Assembly (NCBI GenBank): GCA_027886175.1
Contig: JAJNNQ010000075.1
Span: 83,679,001 to 83,743,000, forward strand
Source of the DNA: Phylloscopus collybita
Lineage: Eukaryota > Chordata > Aves > Passeriformes > Phylloscopidae
Length of the DNA: 64,000 bases
Reading direction: 5' to 3'
Shown piece after piece: positions 51,294 through 64,000 of the stretch (the first letter of the stretch is position 1; every line of letters begins with the position of its first letter). The position numbers were made by a program, and so were the translations under genes. The notes beneath the pieces are model-generated. The model was not told where the DNA came from and ran no database searches. It saw only the letters and a list, made by a program, of their open reading frames with translations.

Positions 51294-51309
51294 AAAAAAA
51301 AAAAAAAAA
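51294..51309. repeat. A16 homopolymer
   Basis: Sixteen consecutive A in intron with no recognised element body alongside. Confidence 0.95.
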
Positions 51310-54300
51310 TGTTTGCAGCTGTGTGGTGAAAATGCATGTCTAATCAAAGAAGTCCAAGACATCAAATGTTCATGTTTACATGGCTCAGGGTAAAAAAGAG
51401 TAACACTTCCAGGTCTTAAACACCATTGAACTCGAAGCTATGAACAGAAGTCCTGCCATTAGATCTGAGTTGTATTTTACAGAGTCCATGTGTGTGCAGC
51501 TCAACAAAAGGTTGATTAACCATGGATTTATTGTTGCACTTTTATAGAAAACCTTAGCATATCTTGGAGTTTATAGAGACAGACATGTTAATGAAAGCCC
51601 TTTGGCAAGCCTAGAATTCCAAAATAGGCAACACTCAGAGCCTGGTCTTGCAACTAAGAAAGTATGCATATACACTGTGATTATGTAAATATTTTTTGAT
51701 CCTGTATATAGATCACAATAAGTAGGGAGCAGAGCGTGAGACTTATTTGCTCACATAACACTTTGTCCAGTGAACCATATTTGTATTTTAAAAAATGTGT
51801 TTGTTTCCTGTTGTTTGTAGTAGAATTTGGAAAAAAACCTGAAAATCAAGAGTCTTTCAAAATTTGTTATTATTTATGAAAAATTAATTTACAACTTTGT
51901 GGAAATGAGAAGAGATACACGTTTTTTAGAGCTAGTGGGAGTCACAAAGATATTGCCAGGAAGAAGAAGAAAAGCAGTTTTTCATATGACCATCCTCAGC
52001 TACATTCATACATTTTTTGAGTGTGTGGGTGGAATTTTTTCCCCCAATACTTTGAAAATATGAGTAGGATTAGAATGCAGCTCTGAAAGGAAAATCTGGT
52101 CAATTGGATATTTTTAGCAGGAAGTGTTATTTGATTTCCAAAGGAGGGGAAAGAGAAATCTTGATGTCTGCTACTGACAATTTAGGTAATAACTTCAAAT
52201 GTATGCCTGCATGCATCATTACCCTCACCATTTGCACATTTATTTCCTTCTTTGCTTTCTAAAGCTTACCTTCCCTCTAAAATCTTGTTCATCATCATAA
52301 TTTTAGAAGGTCTCAGCTATGAAAACTGAAGTTCAGGATCACAACAATTACATGTGTCTACATTGCATCTGTATATGAGTAAAAAAGAATTTTAAAAATA
52401 TGGTCGTCTTGCACTGTTAAGTAGATGAACATTTATAATAAAGTGGATTTATGCTTTTGCCTACTGGTGAACACTTGTATAAGGGTTTTTTTTTCCTTAA
52501 AGAAAGAAAAAAGAGGCTTTCTTGTAAATGCAGAAATTCATGGTAAAATATGATTATGATAAGTTAAATCACTATATCAAAAATAACGCAGTATTAAAAA
52601 ATAAAATTCCTTGTCCCTTGTGTTTAGCTTTAAACAAATTAGCCTAGGAATGTATGATATGTTAAAACAAAAAAAAAACCCTGAAATATTTCTCTAGGTT
52701 TATTTCTTTTGAGTTTTATAAGGAACTATTTTGTGGCTATAGTGGCTAAACTGTTTATTCTGGTTATTGCACTTGGGGAGAAGAGGCTCTAGTGTTATTG
52801 CACTATGTTAATTCTTATTTTTATTAAAGGATTTTGGCAACTCTCTCTACCAGCGAAGAACTGTAATTTAGAAAAAATGTCTAGTATGATGATCTCTGAG
52901 TTTTTTCCATGTAATGTCAATTATATGGACATCTAGCACATTGCTGCAAAAGTGCTGGGGCAATTGACACCTTGGAACAGCTGAATCATGCTAGTTGTTA
53001 ACCCCAGTGTCGGCTTTGAGAAGCTGACCCGTACGAATGTGGAAATCAACATCTTTAAAATTATGCACAGATTGTCTGCACTTTTTCAGGGAGGTAAAAG
53101 CACTGAGGACAGGTTTTCAAAAAGTGCTCATCATCCAATTATGTCCCCAGATATTTTAGACATCTGGTCACTCTACAAGATCTCAGTGCAAGCTACCTAC
53201 TACTGAGTTGTTTCTGAAGTATGACTCTGTGTGAGAGGCAATTACTGACTGAGCAAACATTTTAGATCTTGAAATAGATTTTTGTTTTGTTTTATGCGTT
53301 GCCCATTCTCTCAGACCCAGACCAAGATCACAGTCCCGGTTCTGCAAGAACACCTGAAGGAGATCATGGCAAGTCCTTTCTTTTTTTCATGCAGCTGAAC
53401 TGAGTAGCATGAGGTTCATGACACATTTAAATACACATGGAAAGTGGGAGGGAGTGCAAAGAGAACAGGGTAAGAAAATACTACATGAGAAAGTAGAATA
53501 TAGCAGACACATGGAATAAGGCTGCTGTGTAGAGACTGAGGGCGGAGTGGGAGGGGACCTCTGGAAAGAGCTACTTATCATGGAGAAAAAATGTGAGAAT
53601 TGGTTTAAAAAAAATGTTGGACGCTGATGACGATGCTGTTATCCTGATGATGACGCTGTTGTCCCAAGGTCTCTCTTTCAGCTGCTTGTCATGGATCTTG
53701 CTGGCTGAGTTTTTGGTTTCTTTTTCTCAGCATCTTTCCTTCCTCTTTTTCACATGCTCAAAGGAAATGAGCAGAACTGCTTCACCTCTGGTGTTTCTGA
53801 AATGGGTTCTCCAATGAACTCCTCTCAGTAAAAAATGCATTGTGAAATGCTTTGTTGAATACTAGCGATATTTTGATCCAGAAACAACATTGCAGCAGTA
53901 AGAAATAGTTGAATATTGTTTGCTTTTTAATTAAAGAAAGGTAATAGTACACTGCAAAACATTCTGAAAGAGGCAGTGTGAGGATAGAATAAAAGAATAT
54001 TAAACTGAAAACTCACTTCTTTTTAAAATGCTGGTGCAAAAAAGAAGATTCTTAACATTTTTTTTCTGATTTTTTTTAAAAGCAAAGAGGTAGCTGTATA
54101 TTTTATGTTCTGAATTTGTGGTTTTATATACTTTGCTACAGCCTTGGTTGCCTTTTATTGATCTCTTAGTTTTTTAAATGTTATTATGCACGTTTTTGTC
54201 CTTGAATACCTTGAGTTTCTGTTACACGTCACTTAAATTACCTGTGATAAAAGGTGCTGGGCACAAAAGTATTTCAGAAATTTTATACAGAATATTTTAA

Positions 54301-55212
54301 TTTTTTTTTAAGATCTATATCTTAAAACTTCATAAAACTCCAGACTTTTTTCCTTTTAGTGTGCTTTTAGAAACAGAGAATTTAGATTTCCTGTGGGATT
54401 CATGTCTGTTTTCCCATTTGCCCTCCTTTTTCTAGCTGTGATATGTGGCAGGGAAAGGACGGAAGTGGAAATACAAGACTTGTTGAATTCTGTGGACACA
54501 TACCTTTTCCTATCTCCCTTAGAAAGTGCAAAAATATTGGCATTAAAATACAGCTGTACTCTTTTTCTCTCTCTACTGAGCTACATATACCCTTTTTTCT
54601 TATCTATGAAAGATGGTTCTGTTACTCTAGAAATGTTTTGAATAGTGTCTTGGAGCCAAAAAGAAATGAGGAAAGCAGTTGAAAAGTCTGTATACAAAAT
54701 GTATGTGGTCATTTGATCCAATTTCTTGTGCATTAAGCAAAGTTTGTTAAAATAATTGCTAACACAGATTAGGAAGACAAATGTGACTAAGCCAATTAGC
54801 ATATTTGATGGGAAACTAAGTCATGTACTTGCTTGTATGCCAAAGAAAAAGGGGGATGTTATGCAAATAATCATTTATTAAAATTGTAGCCTGTTTTAGA
54901 CTGTGACAACCAAGTTTACATAGACTATTGAGGCATTCAAATCTAATCTCTCAATTAAGATATCAAGCAGAGTTACCTTTTCCATGGGAATGTTATTTTC
55001 TGCCTTTTAATGAATGTGATGTTCTCATTTTCAAATAATTTTTAGGAGTTTGAGGGGAGGGAGAAGGGAAAGGTTGAGTACTACTCAGTAAATAACTCTT
55101 GAGGAAGTACTTCTTCAGTAAATTGAATAAAACTGCAAATGTGTAACAAAATAGAAATATTTTTCTCCAATTGGATCCAATAAGCTATTGACTTAATCTA
55201 AGGGTGCTTAGA

Positions 55213-55231
55213 TTTTTTTTTTTTTTTTTTT
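55213..55231. repeat. T19 homopolymer
   Basis: Nineteen consecutive T. No neighbouring retroelement is visible. Confidence 0.95.
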
Positions 55232-56721
55232 AATTCTAGCTTTACAAAAATCTCTAGGGGTTCTTATTAAGACATTAAGTGTGAAAGTACAGCCAGGTCA
55301 CTCTTTTATTTTTTAACAGTCCTTATTTTAATGCCTGTTCAAATACCTTGACTTAATGTTACAATGGTATTTCTATACCAAAAGTTAGGGGTTTATCTGC
55401 ATAGTGCCATCTGATGGAGCTGTCTGATATACATGAATCCAAGTCATTGCTGGCATTCACAGCTTGCTTGGAAACTCAACTGAAATTTGTGGAAATGTTG
55501 CTTGTGGGAAAATACAGTAGTAGTAATATTAGGACACCTTTCACATTTGATTTTTTTTTTTTTCATTCAGCATCCCTTTCACTAAAAATTTTATAGAGTA
55601 TTTGAGCCCTAAAGAGCTCTGTTGTCTTTACAGACATCCAGACACAATTACTTTTTTTAAACAAAGTCATTAGATGTCCATGGAAGCTGTGACAATCCCT
55701 TTGCTGAGCTTGGAATGGGACCCATTTTGGCAACACAGATGTTAATGTACAGTGATCTTAAGAAGGGACAGATGGACAGATGGAATGCTCAGTCTCCTCT
55801 ACAGAACATAAATGTAACAATCTCCTAAATTTTATTTGTATTACTAAAGCAGTTAGTGCTCTAGATCTCGAATGCTTTTGGAGTGCAAACTGCCTGTTAA
55901 AAATGTGAGGAATTCAAGAAATCAAGTCCTTTTTCTGTATCTGAAGTTGGAGCATTCAGGAGCAGAGGTGCCTAGAGTAAGAGTCAACCCTTGTAAGTAC
56001 AAAGACATTTGAAAATGCAGAAATGCTTACTTTTTAACTTACTTTTAAATAAAAATAGAGGGGGAAACATACCACAAACGTTTTCCAGGCAGACTGGTTT
56101 TCTAACATCCAATGGAATGTCTTTAGAGACTGATGTGTCTGATGATTTAAATGTTGGCTTCAGATTTTTCTTTGGTTCTGGTGCTCTGGGGAACAGCGTA
56201 GTAAATAATTGGGTCTAGCATATGGCACATCCCTGGAAAAAACTGAGTGTGTTTCTTGGGCATAACTTTTTTTGTTGGTCCTGGAAAATGTGCCCTTGTG
56301 CCTCTTTCAGGTACAGAGGTCTGTCCGAGCTGTTAAGCTCTGCAGGGTGCACTGGCTCAGGATATATATGAAACTATGAATATATTTATAACTTTGGGCT
56401 CTTCAGGTATAGTTCAGCTAAGGTGCTCTGCTGTGGGCTGGGCTGTAATGCAGTCCCTCTGGTTAATGCTCCACTGGACTGGATTATGGGAGAGAGAGCT
56501 CAGGCTGGTGTAGAGGTTTTTTCTTCAGAGTTCAGTGTCTGCCACTTTACTTGCATTTCACCTTTGTATTTATCACTTATTGGCCTCAATAAGAGAAGAA
56601 TAAAGAATAGTACTCTGCTCTGAAGAGTATTAGAGGAATAATTTGATGGTCTCTCGGGCATATTTTCAGGACACAGTCCAGCAAAGTGCTGAATACTCCT
56701 GCAGCTGCTTACTCTCCATTT

Positions 56722-56739
56722 AAAAAAAAAAAAAAAAAA
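56722..56739. repeat. A18 homopolymer
   Basis: Eighteen consecutive A following CTCCATTT. No neighbouring retroelement is visible. Confidence 0.95.
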
Positions 56740-59561
56740 GTAATGTTGGTGAAAGCACAACAGGTTTTCAGTAAGGTCAGTGTCATTTTATACATTTTTT
56801 CCCCCAATAAAATAATACCCCGATGACAACTACATAGCCTGTTGAAATCCATGTTTTGGGCACTGTTCATGGGACATTTTTTTGCTACTTGTCTTCCTAT
56901 TTCTTGTATCTACCTGAATGCAGGTTTAAACTAAAAGTTGCAATTCTTTGCCGGGATGTGTGGACATATAAAACTGATATATGTACTAGATAAAGGTGTA
57001 GTTAAAAGTGTGGGAGGACTTCATTTTTCTCTGGGGTGACATTTCTTGTTTCTCTTTAAAATGAGAAGTAATTGTACTTATCTCTGTATCATAAAACTTA
57101 TCGCCAACATAATTTAATTTTTGTTTAATATATTCTAATAAATTATAGGCCCTTATTATTTTTCCAACACAGATGCCCATTGTGACATTTCTAGGTTAGA
57201 TCACTTCAGATCACAGACTGTTCTTTAAAAGTTATTATGCTATCCTACTTTATCCATTAAGTATTCAGAGCATCCTTTTAACTCTGCAGAGGAGAGGTGC
57301 CAAATTATTTAAGTATTTAATCTTTTATCTTGTACTTGCATTCATTTTTCATTGACTTCAGCAAAACTTCCCCACACTTCACAGTTAAACCAGTATTTTG
57401 AAAGTTAACATTTGGCAGGGAGTTTAAGGACAAATGATGAAACCTTGTAGCCTGTAAAGATAAATCTTGAGTAGCTGCCAGTAGGTAAATGACTAACGTC
57501 AATTCAAGCAATTTAACAGCAATCAGTTTGAGGTCAAGTAACTCTGGACAGTGTAGTTTAATGTATCATCTTTTTTTCCCTTCTCTGCAAGTAAACCATC
57601 ACTGACTTCTGCTCTAATAATTTAACTTCTTTTTGGTACGTTTCCTGTAGATTGCTCCCCTCAGAAGTCAAGTAAGGTACTGCCAGGATTTGGAGGGGAC
57701 TGGGAACATCAACAAATGGAAATGACTCTAATGTGAACCAGTGGATTATTTGCATTCCAGTGCTTAAGTTATCACTTAATAGTTATAGGCTCTGGTGGCA
57801 AGACTGGACTGTGTTATGTTAGACTCAGGAACAAATGCTAATATCTTCAATGTTTTCAAATTCCCAACCATATTTGGTCAATTGTGCTAGTGTGCGACCC
57901 TTGAAGGCTGCCAAGAGTCTTGTTGGCAAAAATGCCACTTTGGTGAAGAAATAACTTCTACCACAGCTTTATTTGAAGGCTGTCCTTATTTAAAGGGGTA
58001 TCATCTCACTTCATGACTCAGGTTTTGTCCTGTCTTTTTTATTTTAATTAAATGTGTTCATCTCCTTAATAATGGGTTTAGGGTAAATTACCCTCATGTA
58101 TTACATGCTTTTCTCTACTTTGAACGTTTTAATCTTTATACAATCCTTTCAGCAGGGACAAATCTAGTTAATCTGCTCTGCAAACTGCTGTAAAGTGTGC
58201 TACAAATCCTTCTGACCTGCATGCACGTGCTCACGTTCTTTAAAAATAGAGCAAAATTAAAAGTTTCTTTGCATTGCTGAGTGCAGCAGGTCTGACCCAG
58301 ACTACTGGAGGGACAAACACTCGTACATTTAAATATAGGATTTGCTGTAGCAACCCAGCCCAGTCATTCCTCAGTCCTGGGCTGCCAGCTCACCCTGCTA
58401 CCAAGGACAAGAAACTTGGAGTGGGCAGTCGTGGAATAAATGTGTCATAGAGGAAATTTATTCCTCTTTCACTGTTTTAGAGTTTCATTTATGTCCTGAA
58501 GTGTACAAGAAGTCAAACCCAAGGTTTTATGGAAGGTTGGTTTTTGGTTTTTTTCAGTTGTGTGGTCTTTAAATAGAGCTGAAGCTGATCAGACATTATA
58601 AAGGAAATTGGCTATTCTTTGTGGACATATTTACATACATTTAAAAATTCAGTGTTGAAAGACTAAATTTGAACAGGGGTGATTTGATAGAGCTGAATGG
58701 CCTCTCTCTAAACCTTTCTCTAAATAACCCATTCTGCTTTACATAATTTTGCATTCACACACTTAGACACACACACAAACACAACAGATTCTTTTATTAA
58801 AAAAGCAAGCAGGAAAGAAAACAAGCAAAACAATATTTGCGAGTTCTGTTCTGTTTCCGTTCCCACTAGAGTACTTGCTGCGCCACACTTGCTGCTGATT
58901 CATTTTTCAAATCTTGAATGATGATTCTTGCCTCGTCCCTGCTGTGCCTGAGATGAAAGCAGATGCTCTTGATCATATGCTGTAACAAGAATCCTCAGAT
59001 TTCAGTTTAACCTGGCAGGATTTCTTATGAAGATAATATTCTCTCTTCTACCCGGAGCTGTTGGAGAGGAAAAAAAACCCCAAAACCTAGCAATGCAGCA
59101 GTGTTGCATATGGGTTCTGTTTGCCTTTCAAGTTTGTTGGTGATTTCTGTGTGTTTTGATTTTGGGCAGTTGTTGTTTTTGCTGGGATGCTAGAACAAAA
59201 CCTTTGGAAGTTTCCTCAGCCACTTCTTGCAAAGTTCTCCACAAGCTTGTCTGCAACACCCATTTGAACCCCAGATTACTCTGCAGCATTGCACTTCAGC
59301 AACGACTTCTGCTAAGCAGGGTGTCCTTCTGACACCAGACAGCTGCATTCATCAAGAATTCTCAGATTCTTCATGAATGAGATGCAGACTCTGCTCTATC
59401 TGGGCCAATAAACTCCTGAGCAGGCACTCAACATTATTCTATTGTAGTTTAGGCTGACTGGTCTCTGCACAGCACTGAGGTAGCAGAGCTAATGACTTCT
59501 GTGTCTGACTGTCCTGAAATATTTAGAAGAAGGCAGTAAAGCAGTATCTCCTGTGTCTGAT

Positions 59562-59801
59562 GGGAGAGAGGAGAGGAGAGGAGAGGAGAGGAGAGGAGAG
59601 GAGAGGAGAGGAGAGGAGAGGAGAGGAGAGGAGAGGAGAGGAGAGGAGAGGAGAGGAGAGGAGAGGAGAGGAGAGGAGAGGAGAGGAGAGGAGAGAAGAG
59701 AAGAGAAGAGAAGAGAAGAGAAGAGAAGAGAAGAGAAGAGAAGAGAAGAGAAGAGAAGAGAAGAGAAGAGAAGAGAAGAGAAGAGAAGAGAAGAAGAGGA
59801 A
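59562..59801. repeat. 240-nt pure purine tract: (GGAGA)n then (AGAAG)n
   Basis: Every plus-strand base from 59562 to 59801 is A or G. About 25 GGAGA units run to 59694, then about 20 AGAAG units run to near 59795. The change of unit is abrupt and each block is nearly free of interruptions. Two overlapping open frames of Arg/Glu/Gly repeats cross it but are artefacts of a stop-free simple repeat. Such homopurine sequence can form intramolecular triplex (H-DNA). Confidence 0.97.
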
Positions 59802-61544
59802 TGTGGCTCTATGATGTATTTAGCTAGAAGTTAGCTGACCCATTCAAATGTGGGCCATCTGCCTAACCACAGACCTTGTATGACCTGAAAGCTGTCTGTA
59901 TTAAGCAGAGTGGCTAATATTTTGCCCTTTTAATTTGCTGAATTGCTGTCTATCACTGCAATGCAGAATTGCTTCTTAGGCAATGCTAAGGATTTTGAGG
60001 TTCTCAGGATTCATTCATGAAGTTGAATGTGCTATGAATTTGGCCAGATACTGTCCTTAACACCATTTAACAATGCTTTCCACATGCCTTTTGTGTCTTT
60101 TTACCCTGATCTCCAAGGTATATGTGTTCTTTGTGCACATAGCATCTTGCTATGACAAATATCCAGTGAACATACCAGTGTGGTAATTTGAGACAGGCTA
60201 AGAAATATAGCAGTGTGGAAAGGAGATCAGTAAGCATGAAATAAAGACATTGCACTTCAGCAACGTGTGGAGCGAAGAATATCCAGAGAGTTACTGAAAG
60301 ATGAGGACTCAATTTGATCTGAATAATGGAGCTGAGAAGGAACAAACAGATGGGGATTTGTGAGATGTTGTTAGTAGTCAGAACCAGACATTTTTTAAAA
60401 TGTGGCTGAGGAAAATGGGATAAAGGATGTGGTGCAGTGGGGGAAGGAAGAACTTTAGGAAAAAAATCCTGGTCAGAGGAAAGAAAATATAAAAGTAATG
60501 AAAAACTAATTGCATTCAAGAGAGGACAGTGAGTTTTGATAGGACAGAGAAAGCCTATAGACATGTCTGAAGGGCTTGTTCTTTGCTTCCAAAGGTGGAA
60601 GATGTAGGCACATGCTCCATGAGGAAGAGCTCACTGACTACAGCAACTGCTTCTGCTTAAAGCACCACTGGCAAAACTGAACACCTTAATTGAGAGAGGA
60701 GACCTTAACCTGTTCTTGTTCATGTATTAATTGGGAAATACGACCTCATAATGTCTGTTAAAAGCTTATTTCAGAAGATTAAGCCTCCACCAACCTTAAG
60801 GCACAACTTTCTCTAAGTCCGGTAGCTTTTAGTTGCAAATTGCAAATCCCACAGCAAAGGCTATCATCACTGAAAAACTGCCCCCTGCACCTCGGCTAAA
60901 AGGCTTCAGCCTTCAGTCTAATTTAATGACGGGTTCTAATCTGTACCCTAAATATTAGTTCAGAGGATAAACCTGTGTTACTGACTTTTACAAGTGCTAA
61001 TAAATCCCCGTGGATACAATCTTAAGTCTGCAAAATAGAAGTGGCAAAATATAAAGTAAGAATGTACTGATTATCTAGGTAGAATATCATCTCTTCTACC
61101 TGGATGTGGCCATCTACTCTTCCCTTTAAATCCTGGGGTTTTCAGCTCGCTTTTCTACAATTACTATGTTTTGCTTTTAAGGTATGAGCATCTTACAGGC
61201 AAAGTGCAGAGGTTAACTTTGCTTACCTCAAAAATGCACTTTACATGCATTTGCCAAAGTTGGGTCTCTTTGTCAGAAAACAGGAGAGCCTGAAGGATTT
61301 CTGCCTTAGTGCTTAGTGTTTGAATAATATTTTGACTGTTACTGAATAGGCACCATTGTACTATTAGTCCTTTTCTCCACAGATTAGAAATGGATTGCAA
61401 AAGGAGGCTGTTTGTTTTCCTTGATTACTAGGAGATCAGATGTTGGGAAAAAGCAGTCATGATGATTCAAGAGAAGGTATTTTAAAATATGACTAAATTT
61501 TGTGACTCTCACTGGAAATTGTTGTCCTGATGAAAAGTACCTGT

Positions 61545-61578
61545 GAGGAGTATGAGGTTTTGAGGAGTGTGAGGTTAT
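61545..61578. repeat. 17-bp tandem duplication, imperfect
   Basis: Two adjacent copies of a unit GAGGAGT-(A/G)-TGAGGTT-(T/A)-T are present, with two mismatches. It is a local duplication. Confidence 0.85.
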
Positions 61579-62341
61579 TATGATTTGTTACATTCACCAT
61601 GGATTCTTCCCCAGTGTTTAAATAAATAAATAAATGGAAAGTGAAGTGGATCTTCAAAATGAGAAGATTAAAATAAAGCTTCATGATTTATTTAACCTAA
61701 AAAGAGTAAGTGTTGATTTATTTGCCTTCTTGGGTTTTGGCACTTTCAGGGAATTCTCAAGTTATGCTTCTAAATTTTCCCTTGAAACTGGAGAGACTTT
61801 CATAATTTTTTGTTTTATTTTTATTTCTTTTAAAAAGAAAGCTGAGAGGCCTCTGCAATCTCATGACCCTGGGAGGAATAGCTCTAAGGAAAGTACCAAA
61901 GATCCCAAGAGTGACAATAAAAATCACAACTCTGTTCATGTCCTGCAGCATATGAAATGCATATTCTGCCACTAGTGGTTTTGGCCAGACAGTCAAATTG
62001 ATAACCCATCAGTTCTAAAAGTGCCACTTCAACAAACACTCTCTTACCTCTTTTTTACTTAGTTCTACTGCCTCATATAACTGGAGCCTCCCCCATACCC
62101 AAACACGGTTTCTCTAGAAATAATTTTCCCTCAGAGTATAACAGTTTTTGTAAGTTAGAATAACAAAATAAGTAATACCTGCATATCTGAAATTTGACTG
62201 ATGAGTTATTATATTAATGCAGTAAAATGATCTTCGTCACAGTGTGCGGATAGTTCTGCTTTGTAACTTCTGAAAAGCTCAGCAGTGTGGCATAGATGCA
62301 TGGGATGGAAAGCAAACCTTGACAAAGACTAATTGACACCA

Positions 62342-62346
<5 letters not shown>

Positions 62347-62395
<49 letters not shown>
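62347..62395. repeat. A49 homopolymer
   Basis: Forty-nine consecutive A on the plus strand, preceded by AAAATT. It could be an expanded retroposon tail or a free-standing homopolymer. No body with recognised similarity lies upstream. Confidence 0.95.
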
Positions 62396-62397
<2 letters not shown>

Positions 62398-63794
62398 CAA
62401 GGTGCCAAAAAAATGATGAAATGTCAGGTAGTTAAGGACTCTGGGGACCATTGGCCAAAAAAATAAAAAAATCCACAACCGAAACCAATCCCCCCTTCAT
62501 ACCTTCATATAATTTACAGATTGTTGTATTCTTATATGAAGATTTAAATGTATTGCCTTTCTTCCCAAGTAACTGGGAAACACAAATACTTTTGGAAAAC
62601 ACATTCTTGTGCTACATAAAAGTATTCCTGTCAATATGCAAATTCAGGAATTCAGGTATTTGGAAATATAAGTATTCTCTGATAGACAAAGTATTTCCTT
62701 ATGTTTTTAGAGTTGTGTTGTTCCTGTTAAATATTCTGTTGATTTCTGTACAAAGAGGATTTCAACACTTTTGCATGGTGTACTAAATTAAGCTTTTGCA
62801 CTGAAAGCCTGATGTTATGTCAAAAGTACAAGTTAAATCTCATGGATGATGTCACCATGCAATTAAAGGCAGAGGTTAACACTCCTCTGTGCAGGTACTT
62901 TTCCCTCAAGCTATCTGGAATAACAGAGTTGCTATAATACAGCTGTGGCTGCTGAGGAATGCTAAAGCACAGTCAATGACTCTTTGCATTTTTAAAAGGA
63001 ATGTGTGTGGCGGAGAGAGGTTTAATTGCTCCTGCTACATGTCTCATAGTGTGGGGGAGGCTTTGCTTGGATGGCTTGGAGTGACTGCTTTTGAAAGCAG
63101 GTCTGACATCTGCTTTTTTTACCCTCTGAAACAGGACAGTGACATCCAGCTGTGGCAGCATATTGTGTTTTCTCAGAGTCACCCGTTCATTCCCGTTGAA
63201 TAATTATTGTCTTTCAGCAAGCACAGCTTTGTCATGCTCTCATTGTTGCTCATACAATGTTTGGGGTAACAGTGACTTCAAGCTTTATCTTTCTCTTCTC
63301 CAACCTTTGTTTTATCACTTGAAGTTTCTGCAAAGTAAAAATTTCATCACCCCTTTCCTGAGTTCCCACTTTCACCTCTCCTTACTTTCCCACTCTCCAA
63401 CATGGAATGTCTGCTAATCGCCACCACACTTTAGCCTGATGCTGCCAGATTATTTTTAATTCCTATGCTCCTCATACATTGTCACTGTGTTCATATGAAC
63501 AGGAGCACCCAGAATAGATTTATCCTGTGAGATCTTTGATTCAGCCTTGGTCCATAACTCACCAAGGTGCCTCCAGCCAGGAAGCTGTTTGAGAGCCACT
63601 AGAAACACAAGTGGGGACTCAGTGGAAGGAGTATAAGGCTTTTCAGTGAGGTGCAAAGAAGGAAATGCAAGATAATCACCAGATAGTGTAATTCAATAAA
63701 GAAAGCCAAGGACTAAGCTTGAGAAACTGGTCTGAGCTCTAAATCTTGGATCTTTCCCAGTTTCTGAGTGAATCCAAAGTGATAATTTTTATTT

Positions 63795-63850
63795 TCACAG
63801 AATGGTTGAAGTTGGAACGTCTGGAGGTCGTCTTGTTCAGATGTCCTACA
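63795..63850 (-). mobile_element. CR1 3'-tail remnant
   Basis: The plus strand reads TCACAGAATGGTTGAAGTTGGAA and then a CTGGAGGTCGTCTTGTTCAGAT-type sequence. This is the reverse complement of the CR1 3' end, with a small deletion relative to the usual form. Similarity is lost after about 63850. It is a very short, old remnant. Confidence 0.8.
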
Positions 63851-64000
63851 AATGTCCTTGTTTGGTTTACTACAAAGCATAATTATTGCAGAAAATAATC
63901 CCCACTAACTGGAAAAGGATCCCAACTTCCGTGAGGTTCACTCCATTCCAGCAGTGAGCTGAGGATTATGTGCAACCCTCAGATTTTCCTGCAGTGTCTC

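Larger units (their letters stand above)
43251..59561. other. Downstream GMDS intron, mostly unique sequence
   Basis: About 16 kb without a recognised exon or transposon. Simple sequences inside are the A/C-rich (CAA)n region (49908-50035), (AC)n-A27 (50927-50995), A16 (51294-51309), T19 (55213-55231) and A18 (56722-56739). Confidence 0.65.
59802..63794. other. Downstream GMDS intron, unique sequence
   Basis: No exon or transposon was recognised. The longest ORF (60067-60564, minus, 165 codons) is rich in Leu, Phe, Cys, His and Pro and looks like chance. A 17-bp near-tandem repeat (61545-61578) and an A49 run (62347-62395) are present. Confidence 0.65.

Noticed and set aside
53593..53670. 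Repeated GATGATGA-like words suggesting a C/D-box snoRNA
   Set aside because: They are a short GATGACG direct repeat. No D box with a terminal stem could be placed.
59553..59834. Two overlapping Arg/Glu/Gly-repeat ORFs
   Set aside because: They are translations of a stop-free purine pentanucleotide repeat, with no independent coding evidence.
60067..60564. 165-codon minus-strand ORF, the longest in the window
   Set aside because: Its composition (Leu, Phe, Cys, His, Pro) is typical of translated intron. It has no recognisable motif, and this length is plausible by chance in six frames of 64 kb.

Overview
This window looks like intronic DNA of a large vertebrate gene, most likely from a bird. 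Two observations support that. First, one well-formed coding exon (25861-25988, + strand) encodes 42 whole codons that closely match vertebrate GDP-mannose 4,6-dehydratase (GMDS). It has a strong acceptor and donor and is phased like an internal exon. Second, the recognisable interspersed repeats are degraded CR1 non-LTR retrotransposon pieces (27543-27952, about 29390-29510, and about 63795-63850). CR1 is the dominant repeat family of birds and other sauropsids, and no mammalian SINE or L1 was noticed. The species cannot be read from the sequence.

Layout. Positions 1-25860 are upstream intron. It is mostly AT-rich unique sequence with short tandem duplications, several short perfect inverted repeats and a 26-bp sequence present twice (16302-16327 and 17841-17866). 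The GMDS exon follows. About 95 nt downstream of its donor lies an (AT)n array fused to a run of 49 T (26084-26169). The rest, 25989-64000, is downstream intron. It holds the CR1 fragments, poly-A/T runs of 36-49 nt (33728, 39564, 62347), a G18 run (41531), an (AC)n/A27 tract (50927) and a 240-nt pure purine tract (59562-59801) built from two pentanucleotide blocks with a sharp junction. Two locally GC-richer blocks (5400-5790 and 42780-43250) stand out from the AT-rich background but were not identified.

No other exon of GMDS was recognised, so the introns on either side are at least about 25.9 kb and 38.0 kb long. That fits the very large introns known for this gene. No RNA gene, promoter, CpG island, CRISPR array or bacterial-type feature was found. 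Most open reading frames here are of the size and composition expected by chance. Two minus-strand ORFs (2404-2766 and 16092-16394) have an unusually protein-like polar composition and are listed at low confidence only.

I did not find a new biological system. The most informative non-coding signals are an excess of 26-28 bp near-perfect hairpins with 2-4 nt loops (a likely footprint of template-switch mutation), the exact 26-bp dispersed duplication, and the long mirror-type purine tract. Family assignments and comparisons with human GMDS are from memory, not from a database search.
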